This document shows, one piece after another, positions 1-5,887 of a stretch of DNA of 11,763 nt. The notes under the pieces are model-generated. The model was given only the letters and a program-made list of their open reading frames with translations, was not told the DNA's origin and did not search any database. This DNA comes from Deltaproteobacteria bacterium. Its GTDB lineage: Bacteria > Desulfobacterota > Desulfarculia > Adiutricales > Adiutricaceae. How positions within the stretch are numbered: position 1 is the stretch's first letter; every line of letters starts with the position of its first letter. The position numbers and the translations under genes are program-made. The DNA lies in NCBI GenBank assembly GCA_031267005.1, contig JAIRZX010000090.1, forward strand, positions 1-11,763, written 5' to 3'.

Positions 1-70
1 CGCGGCGGCCTTGGGCTTCGTCCCGGCAGCGCGGGGATTCTGCGCGGCGGCCTTGGGCTTCGTCCCGGCA
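1..70. repeat. 42-bp period in-frame coding repeat
   Basis: Two identical 28-bp stretches (1-28 and 43-70) lie 42 bp apart. The period is a multiple of three, so the repeat preserves the frame of the partial Lys/Pro/Ala protein and encodes its AGTKPKAAA repeat. More copies may lie beyond the left edge. Confidence 0.7.
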
Positions 71-120
71 AGGGCGGACGGCGGAACGGAAACGACTTTT
101 TTCTTCCTGACTTGGGTCAT
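1..120 (-). CDS. Lys/Pro/Ala-rich repeat protein, N-terminal part (runs off left edge)
   Basis: An ATG at 118-120 on the minus strand opens a frame that continues without a stop to the window edge, giving 40 residues. The start MTQVRKKKVVSV is basic, followed by a 14-residue repeat (AGTKPKAAAQNPRA, then AGTKPKAAA). At DNA level this is a perfect 28-bp match with a 42-bp period (1-28 and 43-70). ACAGGAT lies 6-7 bases upstream of the ATG as a ribosome-binding site. KPKAAA repeats resemble histone-H1-like or AlgP-type nucleic-acid-binding tails, but the rest of the protein is not visible, so function is unknown. It is the next gene downstream of hydG in the same direction, separated by a terminator and about 720 bp. 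No signal peptide or membrane segment is seen. Confidence 0.6.
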   Translation of the reverse strand, partial: MTQVRKKKVVSVPPSALAGTKPKAAAQNPRAAGTKPKAAA

Positions 121-240
121 AAGCTTATCCTGTTTTTTGCAGGGAGGAAAGCGTACTGGCTTACGCTGCGGCTCCCCTTGGCGGGGGGGCGACTGGTCAA
201 CTGGAACGCCGCTGGCGGACGCCGACCGAATAGATATGGC

Positions 241-246
241 ATTATA
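241..246 (-). promoter_or_regulatory. Possible -10 box for the left-edge gene
   Basis: The minus strand reads TATAAT here, within an AT-rich patch (241-267) that stands out in GC-rich surroundings. T-runs lie upstream of it on the minus strand, but no good -35 hexamer is found at 16-18 bases. It would give a leader of about 110 bases before the ATG at 120. Confidence 0.3.
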
Positions 247-449
247 TCCCAAAAAAATTAAAAATCAGCCTTTTCCGCCAGTCTGTAACGGGGTGCCTCC
301 TCCCTCTGACCCGTACCCCGCCGCCAGCGAGGGCTCGGCAGCACTGGGCGGCGACAAGCGAAACGGCGGAAGAGCTTCGGACTTCTCCAGGCGAAAGACC
401 GCTAGAGGTTCCGGGGACAATGCGGCAGCGCATCATCGCCAATCCCTCA

Positions 450-564
450 GTTCCGTTCCGGCTCAGGTTCCCTTCCGGCTCAGGTTCCGTTCCGGCTCAG
501 CTTCCCTTACGGTTCCGGATCAGGAGCCGTTCCGGATCAGGATCCGTTCCGGTTCCGGATCCTG
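450..564. repeat. 17-bp minisatellite
   Basis: Tandem units of 17 bp, typed by GTTCCGTTCCGGCTCAG, at 450-466, 467-483 and 484-500, then a 23-bp variant at 501-523, a 17-bp unit at 524-540 and a degenerate end to about 564. Seventeen is not a multiple of three, so the repeat shifts frame at each unit and is unlikely to be coding. Confidence 0.75.
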
Positions 565-699
565 TTTCGAATCCGCACCCGCCCGGGCCTCCCGGCTCGT
601 GGGCGACCTCCACCGGCAACCTCAGGCTTCCTCCCGCCTCCCTCCTCTTGCAACCCCCTCCGGCCTCCCCCTTCCCGTCTCCAGGCCTCCCCCCTCCCC

Positions 700-745
700 G
701 TAAACAAGGAAAGGCCGCCCCCCGGCAGCGAAGACGGGGGCGGCC
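700..745 (-). terminator. Intrinsic terminator after hydG
   Basis: GGCCGCCCCC (713-722) and GGGGGCGGCC (736-745) form a perfect 10-bp stem with a 13-base loop. Read on the minus strand the hairpin is followed by TTTCCTTGTTT. It lies about 97 bases past the hydG stop, where the operon should end. The T-run is interrupted, so efficiency is uncertain. Confidence 0.6.
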
Positions 746-841
746 AGAACGGATCGGGGAGGACTGAAAGGATCGGGGAGGCCCGGGGAGGCAGGCGGGA
801 AGGCGCCCCTCCCGGCCGGGATTCGTCCGGGACGGGTGGCC

Positions 842-2254
842 TCAGATCCTGAAGTCCCTGGCCCCCTGTTCGATTTCCGTGAGCTTGCGTGCGACCAGGG
901 CCCTCAGCTTGGCGTTGGGCACGACGCCTATCTCGGAGTCGATGAGCGCGTTGCCCATCTCCAAGGTCCTGGGGGTGGCGTAGTCCACCAGGTACTCCTT
1001 CAGGGTCATCAAGGCGTTGGGGTGGCAGCAGTTCAATATCTTGCCGCTCTTGCACAAGGCCATGAAGCGGTCGCCGGTGCGCCCCTCGCGGTAGCAGGCG
1101 GTGCAGAAGCTGGGGATGTGGCCGCGCTCCATGAGCCAGCCTATCACCTCGTCCAGGCTCCTGTTGTCGTTCACCTCGAACTGGGAGGAGTTCTCGGTCT
1201 CCCGCTCGAAGTAGCCGCCGACGCTCGTGCGCGAGCCGCCGGAGATCTGGGAGACCCCCAGCTCCAGGACCTTCTCGCGGCACTCCCGCGACTCCCTGGT
1301 GGAGACTATCATGCCGGTGTAGGGCACGGAGATGCGGATGCAGGCGACTATCTTCGCGAAGGTGTCGTCCGTTATCCCGCCCCGGAAGGCGCCAGGGTCT
1401 ATGTCGTCGGCGGCGCGGACCCTGGGCACGCTAATGGTGTGCGGCCCCACGCCGTGGACCGCCTCCAGGTGCTCGGCGTGCATCATGAGCGCCGCGAACT
1501 CGTAGCGGTAGTTCTCCAGCCCGAAGAGGACGCCAAGCCCCACGTCGTCGATGCCCCCGAACTGCGCCCGGTCCATGGCCTCGGTGTGCCAGTCGTAGTC
1601 GCTTTTGGGCCCGTAGGGGTGGAGCTCGCTGTAGGCCGCGCGGTCGTAGGTCTCCTGGAAGAGGATGTAGGTGCCGATGCCGGCGTCACGGAGCTTTTCG
1701 TAGTTCTCGACCGTAGTCGCGGCGATGTTCACGTTCACGCGCCGGATGGCGCCGTTCTTGTGCTTGATGGAGTAGATGGCGGCTATCGACTCCAGGATGT
1801 ACTCGATGGGGTTCATGGCCGGGTGCTCCCCCGCCTCCAGGGCAAGGCGCTTGTGGCCCATGTCCTGGAGCGCGGTCACCTCGCGCACGATGTCCTCCAT
1901 GGAGAGCTTCTTCCGGGCGATGTTCTTGTTGGTGGAGTGGTAGGGGCAGTACAGGCACCCGTTCACGCAGTAGTTGGACAGGTAAAGGGGCGCGAACATG
2001 ACTATCCGGTTGCCGTAGTAGTCCATCTTGATCCGCTTGGCCAGCGCGAGTATCTCGGCGTTCAGTTCCGGGTCCTCGCAGTCGAGCAGGGCCAGGGCCT
2101 CCCGGTGGGGGAGCCCCTTCCTGAGCCTGGCCTTCTCGATTATCGACCGGATCACGGCCCCGTCCTTGCTGTTCTCGGAGGCCCAGGAAAGGCTCTCCAG
2201 CACCTCGCCGTGGTCGATGAACTCCTGGGCGCGGAGGGATTTCGGATCGTACAT
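842..2254 (-). CDS. hydG: [FeFe]-hydrogenase H-cluster maturase HydG (tyrosine lyase)
   Basis: HydG is a cytoplasmic radical-SAM enzyme that cleaves tyrosine to p-cresol and dehydroglycine and turns the latter into the CO and CN- ligands of the hydrogenase H-cluster. The 470-residue product has the usual family length. The radical-SAM CX3CX2C motif is CVNGCLYC (C96, C100, C103), followed by PYHSTN. The C-terminal auxiliary-cluster motif CX2CX22C is present (C384, C387, C410) within FCTACYREGRTGDRFM and CCHPNAL. These two motifs together separate HydG from the related tyrosine lyase ThiH and from HydE. The ATG at 2254 has a strong AAGGAG six bases upstream. It lies 152 bp downstream of hydE in the same direction and is the last gene before the terminator at 700-745. 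All expected cluster ligands are intact, so the protein is probably functional. Confidence 0.97.
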   Translation of the reverse strand: MYDPKSLRAQEFIDHGEVLESLSWASENSKDGAVIRSIIEKARLRKGLPHREALALLDCEDPELNAEILALAKRIKMDYYGNRIVMFAPLYLSNYCVNGCLYCPYHSTNKNIARKKLSMEDIVREVTALQDMGHKRLALEAGEHPAMNPIEYILESIAAIYSIKHKNGAIRRVNVNIAATTVENYEKLRDAGIGTYILFQETYDRAAYSELHPYGPKSDYDWHTEAMDRAQFGGIDDVGLGVLFGLENYRYEFAALMMHAEHLEAVHGVGPHTISVPRVRAADDIDPGAFRGGITDDTFAKIVACIRISVPYTGMIVSTRESRECREKVLELGVSQISGGSRTSVGGYFERETENSSQFEVNDNRSLDEVIGWLMERGHIPSFCTACYREGRTGDRFMALCKSGKILNCCHPNALMTLKEYLVDYATPRTLEMGNALIDSEIGVVPNAKLRALVARKLTEIEQGARDFRI

Positions 2255-2328
2255 TTGGGACTCCTTCCGGGTGGGACGCCGGTCCTCCCCGTCAGCTGTA
2301 AGTTTCTCGGGCTTTCAGGCCCCCGCGC

Positions 2329-2346
2329 CCGGCCGGAAACGGCCGG
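2329..2346. repeat. Perfect hairpin in the hydE-hydG spacer
   Basis: CCGGCCG and CGGCCGG flank a four-base loop (GAAA on the plus strand, TTTC in the operon transcript), a perfect 7-bp stem. There is no T-run, so it is not an intrinsic terminator. It could stabilise or help process the hydE-hydG message. Confidence 0.5.
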
Positions 2347-2406
2347 CGGCACCGGGGCGCGAGCCGACCCGATGGCCGGGTACGGGGCAAAGGACGCGGC
2401 CGGACG

Positions 2407-3573
2407 CTACCGCGCCTCCGGGGCCGGGACGTCCGGAGGGGCACCCCGCGCGGCGGGTGGGAGCGGGCGCGAGGCGGAAAATCCGGGCGCAGGCGAGGGC
2501 CCGCCGGGGGCCGGCGGCCCGGCGCCGAGATCGGGATGGTCGCCGCGCCCCAGGCTCACGCTGTGGCCGACGGACTCCATGCGGCGCTGGACGCACGCGC
2601 GGCAGGCCGACGAGGCGTCCCCGGTGCAGATCTTGTTGTCGTAAAGCAGGTACTTGCCGCGGACCGCCGCGGGGGTCAGTATGGGCATTATGACGTTCGC
2701 GCCCGCCATGACGCCCTTCTCGCGGCCGGTCCCGTCCAGGGTGCCAAGGGCGGTGGTGGCCGGGATGAGGAGCTTGGGCCCCATGAGCCGCAATATGGCC
2801 AGGAGGTAGAGCGTCTCGTCCACGTCCCCCGGGGGGGCGGAGGCGAGCGGCGTGTCCCTGTGGGGTATGAAGGGCCCGATGCCCACCATGTGGGGCCCCA
2901 GCTCCTTCACGAACAGGAGGTCACGGGCCAGGAGCTCCGGGGTCTGCCCGGGGGTCCCAACCATGAAGCCGCAGCCGACCTGGTAGCCCAGCCCCTTCAA
3001 GGCGTAAAGGCACCTGACCCTGGCCTCCACGTCCATGCCCCTGGGATGGAGCGAGGCGTAGTGCGCCGGGTCGCGGGTCTCGTGGCGCAGCAGGTAACGG
3101 TCGGCCCCGGCCCTGCGCCAGAGGGCGTAGCTCTCCGTCGGGTGCTCGCCAAGCGAGAGGGTGACGGCCGAATCCGGGAAGCTGGCCTTAATCTCGGAGA
3201 CGATTCCCGCAACGAGCCCGGGGCCGTAGAAGCGGTCCTCGCCGCTCTGGAGCACGAAGGTCCTGAAGCCCAGACCGTGCCCGGCCGAGCAGGCCTCCAG
3301 GATCTCGGGGCCCGAGAGGCGGTAGCGCTCGACCGAGCGGTTGGAGCGGCGGATGCCGCAGTACAGGCAGTCGTTCGCGCAATGGTTGGAGAACTCCAGG
3401 AGCCCCCGCATGAACACGGCCTTCCCGAAGACCCGGTCCCTGGCCTCGGAGGCCTTGGCGAAGAGGTAGCCGGCCGACTCCGGCGTCCGGCCGCGTATAA
3501 GCTCCGCGAAGCCGTCCGCGGGGAGGGTCCCGTCCCGCTCCAAGGCGTCAGTCAGCCGTCTCGTCCTGCTCAA
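2407..3573 (-). CDS. hydE: [FeFe]-hydrogenase H-cluster maturase HydE (radical SAM)
   Basis: HydE is a cytoplasmic radical-SAM enzyme that works with HydG and HydF in H-cluster assembly, towards the dithiomethylamine bridge. The radical-SAM motif is CANDCLYC (C65, C69, C72). Family signatures include LQSGED, LSLGE, RYLLRHET, GFMVGTPGQT, GIGPFIPHRDTPL and IPATTALGT. C316, C324 and C327 match the CX7CX2C auxiliary cluster ligands of Thermotoga HydE. The conserved body ends near residue 348; about 40 more residues rich in Pro, Ala and Gly follow, longer than the usual family length of about 350. No ATG fits the N-terminus. I chose the TTG at 3573, the first codon after an in-frame stop, because GGTGA sits six bases upstream and the N-terminus aligns with known HydE. 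This gives a 26-bp overlap with the regulator gene, suggesting translational coupling. Confidence 0.95.
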   Translation of the reverse strand: MSRTRRLTDALERDGTLPADGFAELIRGRTPESAGYLFAKASEARDRVFGKAVFMRGLLEFSNHCANDCLYCGIRRSNRSVERYRLSGPEILEACSAGHGLGFRTFVLQSGEDRFYGPGLVAGIVSEIKASFPDSAVTLSLGEHPTESYALWRRAGADRYLLRHETRDPAHYASLHPRGMDVEARVRCLYALKGLGYQVGCGFMVGTPGQTPELLARDLLFVKELGPHMVGIGPFIPHRDTPLASAPPGDVDETLYLLAILRLMGPKLLIPATTALGTLDGTGREKGVMAGANVIMPILTPAAVRGKYLLYDNKICTGDASSACRACVQRRMESVGHSVSLGRGDHPDLGAGPPAPGGPSPAPGFSASRPLPPAARGAPPDVPAPEAR

Positions 3574-3829
3574 TTACGGTCACCACGTTGGAATAGGCGG
3601 TCTTGGCGCTCACCCCGGGGAGCTTCCCTATCTTGCCCGCGAGGGCGCTTATCGCTTCCAGGGGGGCGTCCACCGCCACGCTTATGAGGTTTATCTTCTT
3701 GGCGCTGTAGGGGATGCCCATGCGCCCTATTATGTACTGCGAGTACTGGTGGAGGATCTGGTTCAGCGCCTCCACCGAGTCTGGGTCGGACACCACCACC
3801 CCCAGCACTGCCACCCTCGTCTCAGCCAT
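3548..3829 (-). CDS. TM1266-type iron-only hydrogenase system regulator
   Basis: A 93-residue protein of the TM1266 family, a small ferredoxin-fold (ACT/NikR-like) putative regulator encoded next to [FeFe]-hydrogenase maturation genes. The N-terminus MAETRVAVLGVVVSD forms the first strand. NQILHQYSQYIIGRMGIPY and the following ISVAVDAP, KIGKLPGVSAKTAYSNVV are typical of the family, and the length is normal. No DNA-binding helix-turn-helix is seen, so regulation may be through a partner or ligand; the biochemical role is not settled. The ATG at 3829 has GAGGAG seven bases upstream. It is the first gene of the operon, followed by hydE with a 26-bp overlap. The 280-base leader upstream contains a terminator-like hairpin. 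Confidence 0.9.
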   Translation of the reverse strand: MAETRVAVLGVVVSDPDSVEALNQILHQYSQYIIGRMGIPYSAKKINLISVAVDAPLEAISALAGKIGKLPGVSAKTAYSNVVTVIEQDETAD

Positions 3830-3944
3830 CGGCGGACTCCTCAGATCCCCTCCCCGGGCGTTTACGGATACGGATTTTTCCGCCGCGCGGCCCCGCCCGT
3901 CCGGAAGGGGCGGTTCAGGAGGGGTCCGGAAACGGCGGGGGTCT

Positions 3945-3988
3945 AAAAAAAAAGCGCCAGGCCCGGCGGAGCGGCGGGCTTGACGCGC
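3945..3988 (-). terminator. Terminator-like hairpin within the hyd leader
   Basis: On the minus strand GCGC (3985-3988) pairs with GCGC (3954-3957), CA pairs with TG, and GCCCG (3975-3979) pairs with CGGGC (3961-3965). Nine consecutive T (3945-3953) follow at once. It lies about 120 bases after the predicted start and 115 bases before the regulator ATG, so it would stop the hyd transcript early unless antitermination occurs. Confidence 0.6.
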
Positions 3989-4082
3989 GAAGGGCGGGAG
4001 GGGAGCGGGAAAGCGTCCCCCGGAACGCCCGGGATCGCGCGGTCTTCCGCCTCAGAAGGCTCTTGGACGTCGGAACCGCGCA

Positions 4083-4104
4083 GGAGGCCCGAATCGGGTC
4101 CTCC
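4083..4104. repeat. Inverted repeat just downstream of the hyd transcription start
   Basis: GGAGG-CCCGA and TCGGG-(T)-CCTCC form a 22-bp inverted repeat with one unpaired base on one arm and a tight centre. It begins about five bases after the predicted start, so it could be a repressor operator in DNA or the first hairpin of the leader RNA. Confidence 0.5.
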
Positions 4105-4115
4105 GGCTTGGTTTT

Positions 4116-4144
4116 AAGATAGACCTTCCGGGGATGGCTGTCAA
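4116..4144 (-). promoter_or_regulatory. Sigma-70-type promoter of the hyd operon
   Basis: On the minus strand TTGACA (4139-4144) and TATCTT (4116-4121) are separated by exactly 17 bases. The predicted start is near 4109, giving a leader of about 280 bases before the regulator ATG. No other promoter-like pair is visible closer to the gene. Confidence 0.7.
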
Positions 4145-4419
4145 GCGGGAACCCGCCGGACCCCGGACCGTCGGATCGGACCCCCGGACGGGTTAAAAAA
4201 TCCGCTTTCCAGCAAGACCGAAACCACCTGAGCGCGGACGCGGCGGGAGCCCGGATTTTCCCTGCGGAACTCCCCGGCCAGCGGCCGGAATGCCTTTCGG
4301 GGGGGGAGCCCCGGCGGCTGCCGGAAAGGGGCCGGCTGCCTCTCCCCGCCCGCAGCCGTTCACGCCCGTAGCGGCTCCCCTACCGTTAAGGCTGGAGCTA
4401 AGCAATACCGGGGGCGCGG

Positions 4420-4448
4420 AAAGGCCGGGGCTACGGAACGGGCCCCCG
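4420..4448 (-). terminator. Hairpin after TPR gene 1 (possible terminator)
   Basis: CGGGGC (4426-4431) pairs with GCCCCCG (4442-4448) with one bulged base and a 10-base loop. Read on the minus strand it is followed by GGCCTTTCC. It lies about 76 bases after the TPR stop. The same stem is kept after the other TPR copy with a different loop. The T-run is short. Confidence 0.4.
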
Positions 4449-4523
4449 TATCCTGGCACTGCGCATGCGAGGGGCGTCGGCGCGGACGCACGGCTCGGTG
4501 CGCCCTCCGACTCAAGTTCCGTT

Positions 4524-5672
4524 TTAGCGGGGGGGACGCTTCCGGGTCCTTGGCCGGGCGGGTTTCGAGCCGCCCTTGCGCTTCCGGCGAGAGGCGGCAA
4601 GGAGCGCCGAGGCCTCTTCGGCTCCGGGGGAGCCCGGCCCGAACTCTTGTTCGAAGCGTTCGGCTACTTTGGCGAGAATTGCCTCGCCGTGGGAGATCGA
4701 CACACCCTCAAGGAGCAGCTCGGCGAGCTCCATATGTTTGCGGAGCTCATCCTCTCTGGCAGGGAAGGGGAGTTCCATCATCGCCAATGCTTTCACGCCG
4801 CAGGCCTTGAGCGACCCGAAGGTGTCACCGGCGTCCTGAAGGACCCCGGCGAGGGCGCCCGCAGCGAGGATGACCGTCCGCGTCCATCCGTAAGTCGTAT
4901 CGTCGGAGGCTAGGGCGGCCTTCAGCGACGAGCTGAGGAGCTTCCGCGCTGTCTCCCGCCGTCCAATGGCGTTCGAGGCGCGCCCCAAGGCTACGGCGGT
5001 CGACACCGTCTGGATATGGCCAGGCCCCAGGCGCTCGAAAGAAATCGTAAAGGCTTCCCCCAGGAGGACCGACGCGAACGGAGGATTGCCCAGTTTCAAG
5101 AGCGACTCGCCCATTCCGGTCAAGGCCGCCAAGGCGAGCGAGTGGGTTTTCCCGACGGATTCCGACGCCGCATCATGAGCCTCGCTGAAACTTCGGTACG
5201 CTTCCTGGGCCCTGCCCGAAGCCAAAAGCGCCTTACCGTATCTAATCGAGGCCAGGGACACCCGCGGGTGCAAAGGCCCCAAGGCCTTTTTCCAGCCCTT
5301 CAAGGCCCGGGACAGATGGGGAAACGAAGCCTCGTATTCGCCGAGACCGGAAAGGCACCGGCCCAGGTTGTAAGAGGTGCCCACGGTGTCGGGATGGGAG
5401 GCGCCAAGTGCCTTCGTCCTGCCCTTCAGGGCGCGCACCAGGTGAGGCTTGGCCTCCCAGAACCGTCCAAGGAGCGACAGGAGGGCCCCCAGGTCGTTTT
5501 CAGCCGACAGGGTTTCAAGATCGGCCGCTCCTGCCGCTGCGGCAACCGGGCGAAGCGCCGCATCCAATTCCTCGATGGCGGACTCGACGACTCCGAGCCT
5601 GTTTAACTCCAACCCCCTTATCTCGGGAGAGGTGATGCTCAGCCCCATGGCGAGCCCGGACACTTCCTGCAC
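4524..5672 (-). CDS. TPR protein, duplicate copy 1
   Basis: A 382-residue protein with kinesin-light-chain-like tetratricopeptide repeats of about 42 residues: roughly 51-90, 93-132 (HPDTVGTSYNLG), 135-175 (HPRVSLASIRYG) and 177-217, with degenerate helices after that. Such repeats mediate protein-protein contacts; the partner is unknown. Residues 283-345 (from DTFGSLKACGVKALAMMELP) are the part best conserved with copy 2. Residues 361-382 form a basic tail rich in Lys, Arg and Pro. There is no signal peptide or membrane segment, so it is probably cytoplasmic. The start is GTG at 5672 with AAAGGAA seven bases upstream, the same arrangement as in copy 2. It lies 215 bp downstream of copy 2 and has no clear promoter of its own. 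I cannot assign a specific function. Confidence 0.85.
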   Translation of the reverse strand: MQEVSGLAMGLSITSPEIRGLELNRLGVVESAIEELDAALRPVAAAAGAADLETLSAENDLGALLSLLGRFWEAKPHLVRALKGRTKALGASHPDTVGTSYNLGRCLSGLGEYEASFPHLSRALKGWKKALGPLHPRVSLASIRYGKALLASGRAQEAYRSFSEAHDAASESVGKTHSLALAALTGMGESLLKLGNPPFASVLLGEAFTISFERLGPGHIQTVSTAVALGRASNAIGRRETARKLLSSSLKAALASDDTTYGWTRTVILAAGALAGVLQDAGDTFGSLKACGVKALAMMELPFPAREDELRKHMELAELLLEGVSISHGEAILAKVAERFEQEFGPGSPGAEEASALLAASRRKRKGGSKPARPRTRKRPPR

Positions 5673-5779
5673 TGCGGCTTCCTTTCAAAAGCATTTCTTC
5701 GAGCGAGGCCAGAGAACGGCCGCCCGTAGCGGCTCCCCGCCCGTTTAGGCTGGAGCGAAGCAATCTCGGCTGAGCGGAA

Positions 5780-5807
5780 AAGGCCGGGGCGCCTGATCGT
5801 GCCCCCG
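5780..5807 (-). terminator. Hairpin after TPR gene 2 (possible terminator)
   Basis: CGGGGC (5785-5790) pairs with GCCCCCG (5801-5807) with one bulge and a 10-base loop. On the minus strand it is followed by GGCCTTTTCC, about 81 bases after the stop. The stem is identical to the one after copy 1, while the loop differs completely. Confidence 0.4.
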
Positions 5808-5887
5808 TATCCGGGCGCGGGGCTTGCTGGCGAGCGTCCGGCGAGGGCTCGGCTCGGGTCGGCGCGCCCCCCGGGCTCCAGTTCCTT

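Larger units (their letters stand above)
121..841. other. Long non-coding spacer between hydG and the left-edge gene
   Basis: About 720 bp without a convincing gene. It holds the possible -10 box at 241-246, a 17-bp minisatellite at 450-564, pyrimidine-rich sequence around 640-700, and the hydG-distal hairpin terminator at 700-745. GGATCGGGGAGG occurs twice at about 751-782. Open frames here have no ribosome-binding site and low-complexity translations (Arg/Ser/Gly or Pro/Ser runs). Confidence 0.6.
3945..4110 (-). ncRNA. Candidate structured leader RNA or small RNA
   Basis: Between the predicted start (about 4109) and the T9 run the minus-strand RNA can form several hairpins in series. They are the 4083-4104 inverted repeat, a GCGCGG/CCGCGC stem with an inner TTCCG/CGGAA helix and a GCCT-TCTG-AGGC cap (about 4037-4080), a GCGT/ACGC hairpin (about 4012-4029), and the terminal hairpin. 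I do not recognise a known riboswitch core. It may be an attenuator of the hyd operon or an independent RNA of about 165 bases. Confidence 0.35.
3830..4523. other. Spacer upstream of the hyd operon and downstream of the TPR genes
   Basis: About 690 bp without a convincing gene. From left to right it holds the hyd leader (3830-4109), the hyd promoter (4116-4144), a T6-like run on the minus strand at 4195-4200 with only a weak stem before it, and GC-rich sequence. From about 4364 to 4523 it holds a region homologous to 5722-5887, with the hairpin at 4426-4448. Frames crossing it have no supporting ribosome-binding site. Confidence 0.6.

Noticed and set aside
11..703. Plus-strand frame through the left spacer
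   Set aside because: It crosses the opposite strand of the KPKAAA gene and the 17-bp minisatellite, has no ribosome-binding site and gives repetitive Arg/Ser/Pro sequence.
836..2644. Long plus-strand frame of about 600 codons opposite hydG
   Set aside because: It is the complement of hydG in GC-rich DNA, with low-complexity Val/Gly/Ala sequence and no domain; hydG on the other strand is certain.
2536..3687. Plus-strand frame opposite hydE
   Set aside because: Shadow of hydE; no ribosome-binding site and no recognisable motif.
3945..4110. 6S RNA, SRP RNA, TPP or other known RNA class in the hyd leader
   Set aside because: I looked for their conserved cores and found none; only generic hairpins and a terminator are visible.
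4364..4400. attC-like recombination site or insertion-sequence end flanking the TPR duplication
   Set aside because: The repeated flanks are direct copies from the duplication, without terminal inverted repeats, target duplications or a transposase.
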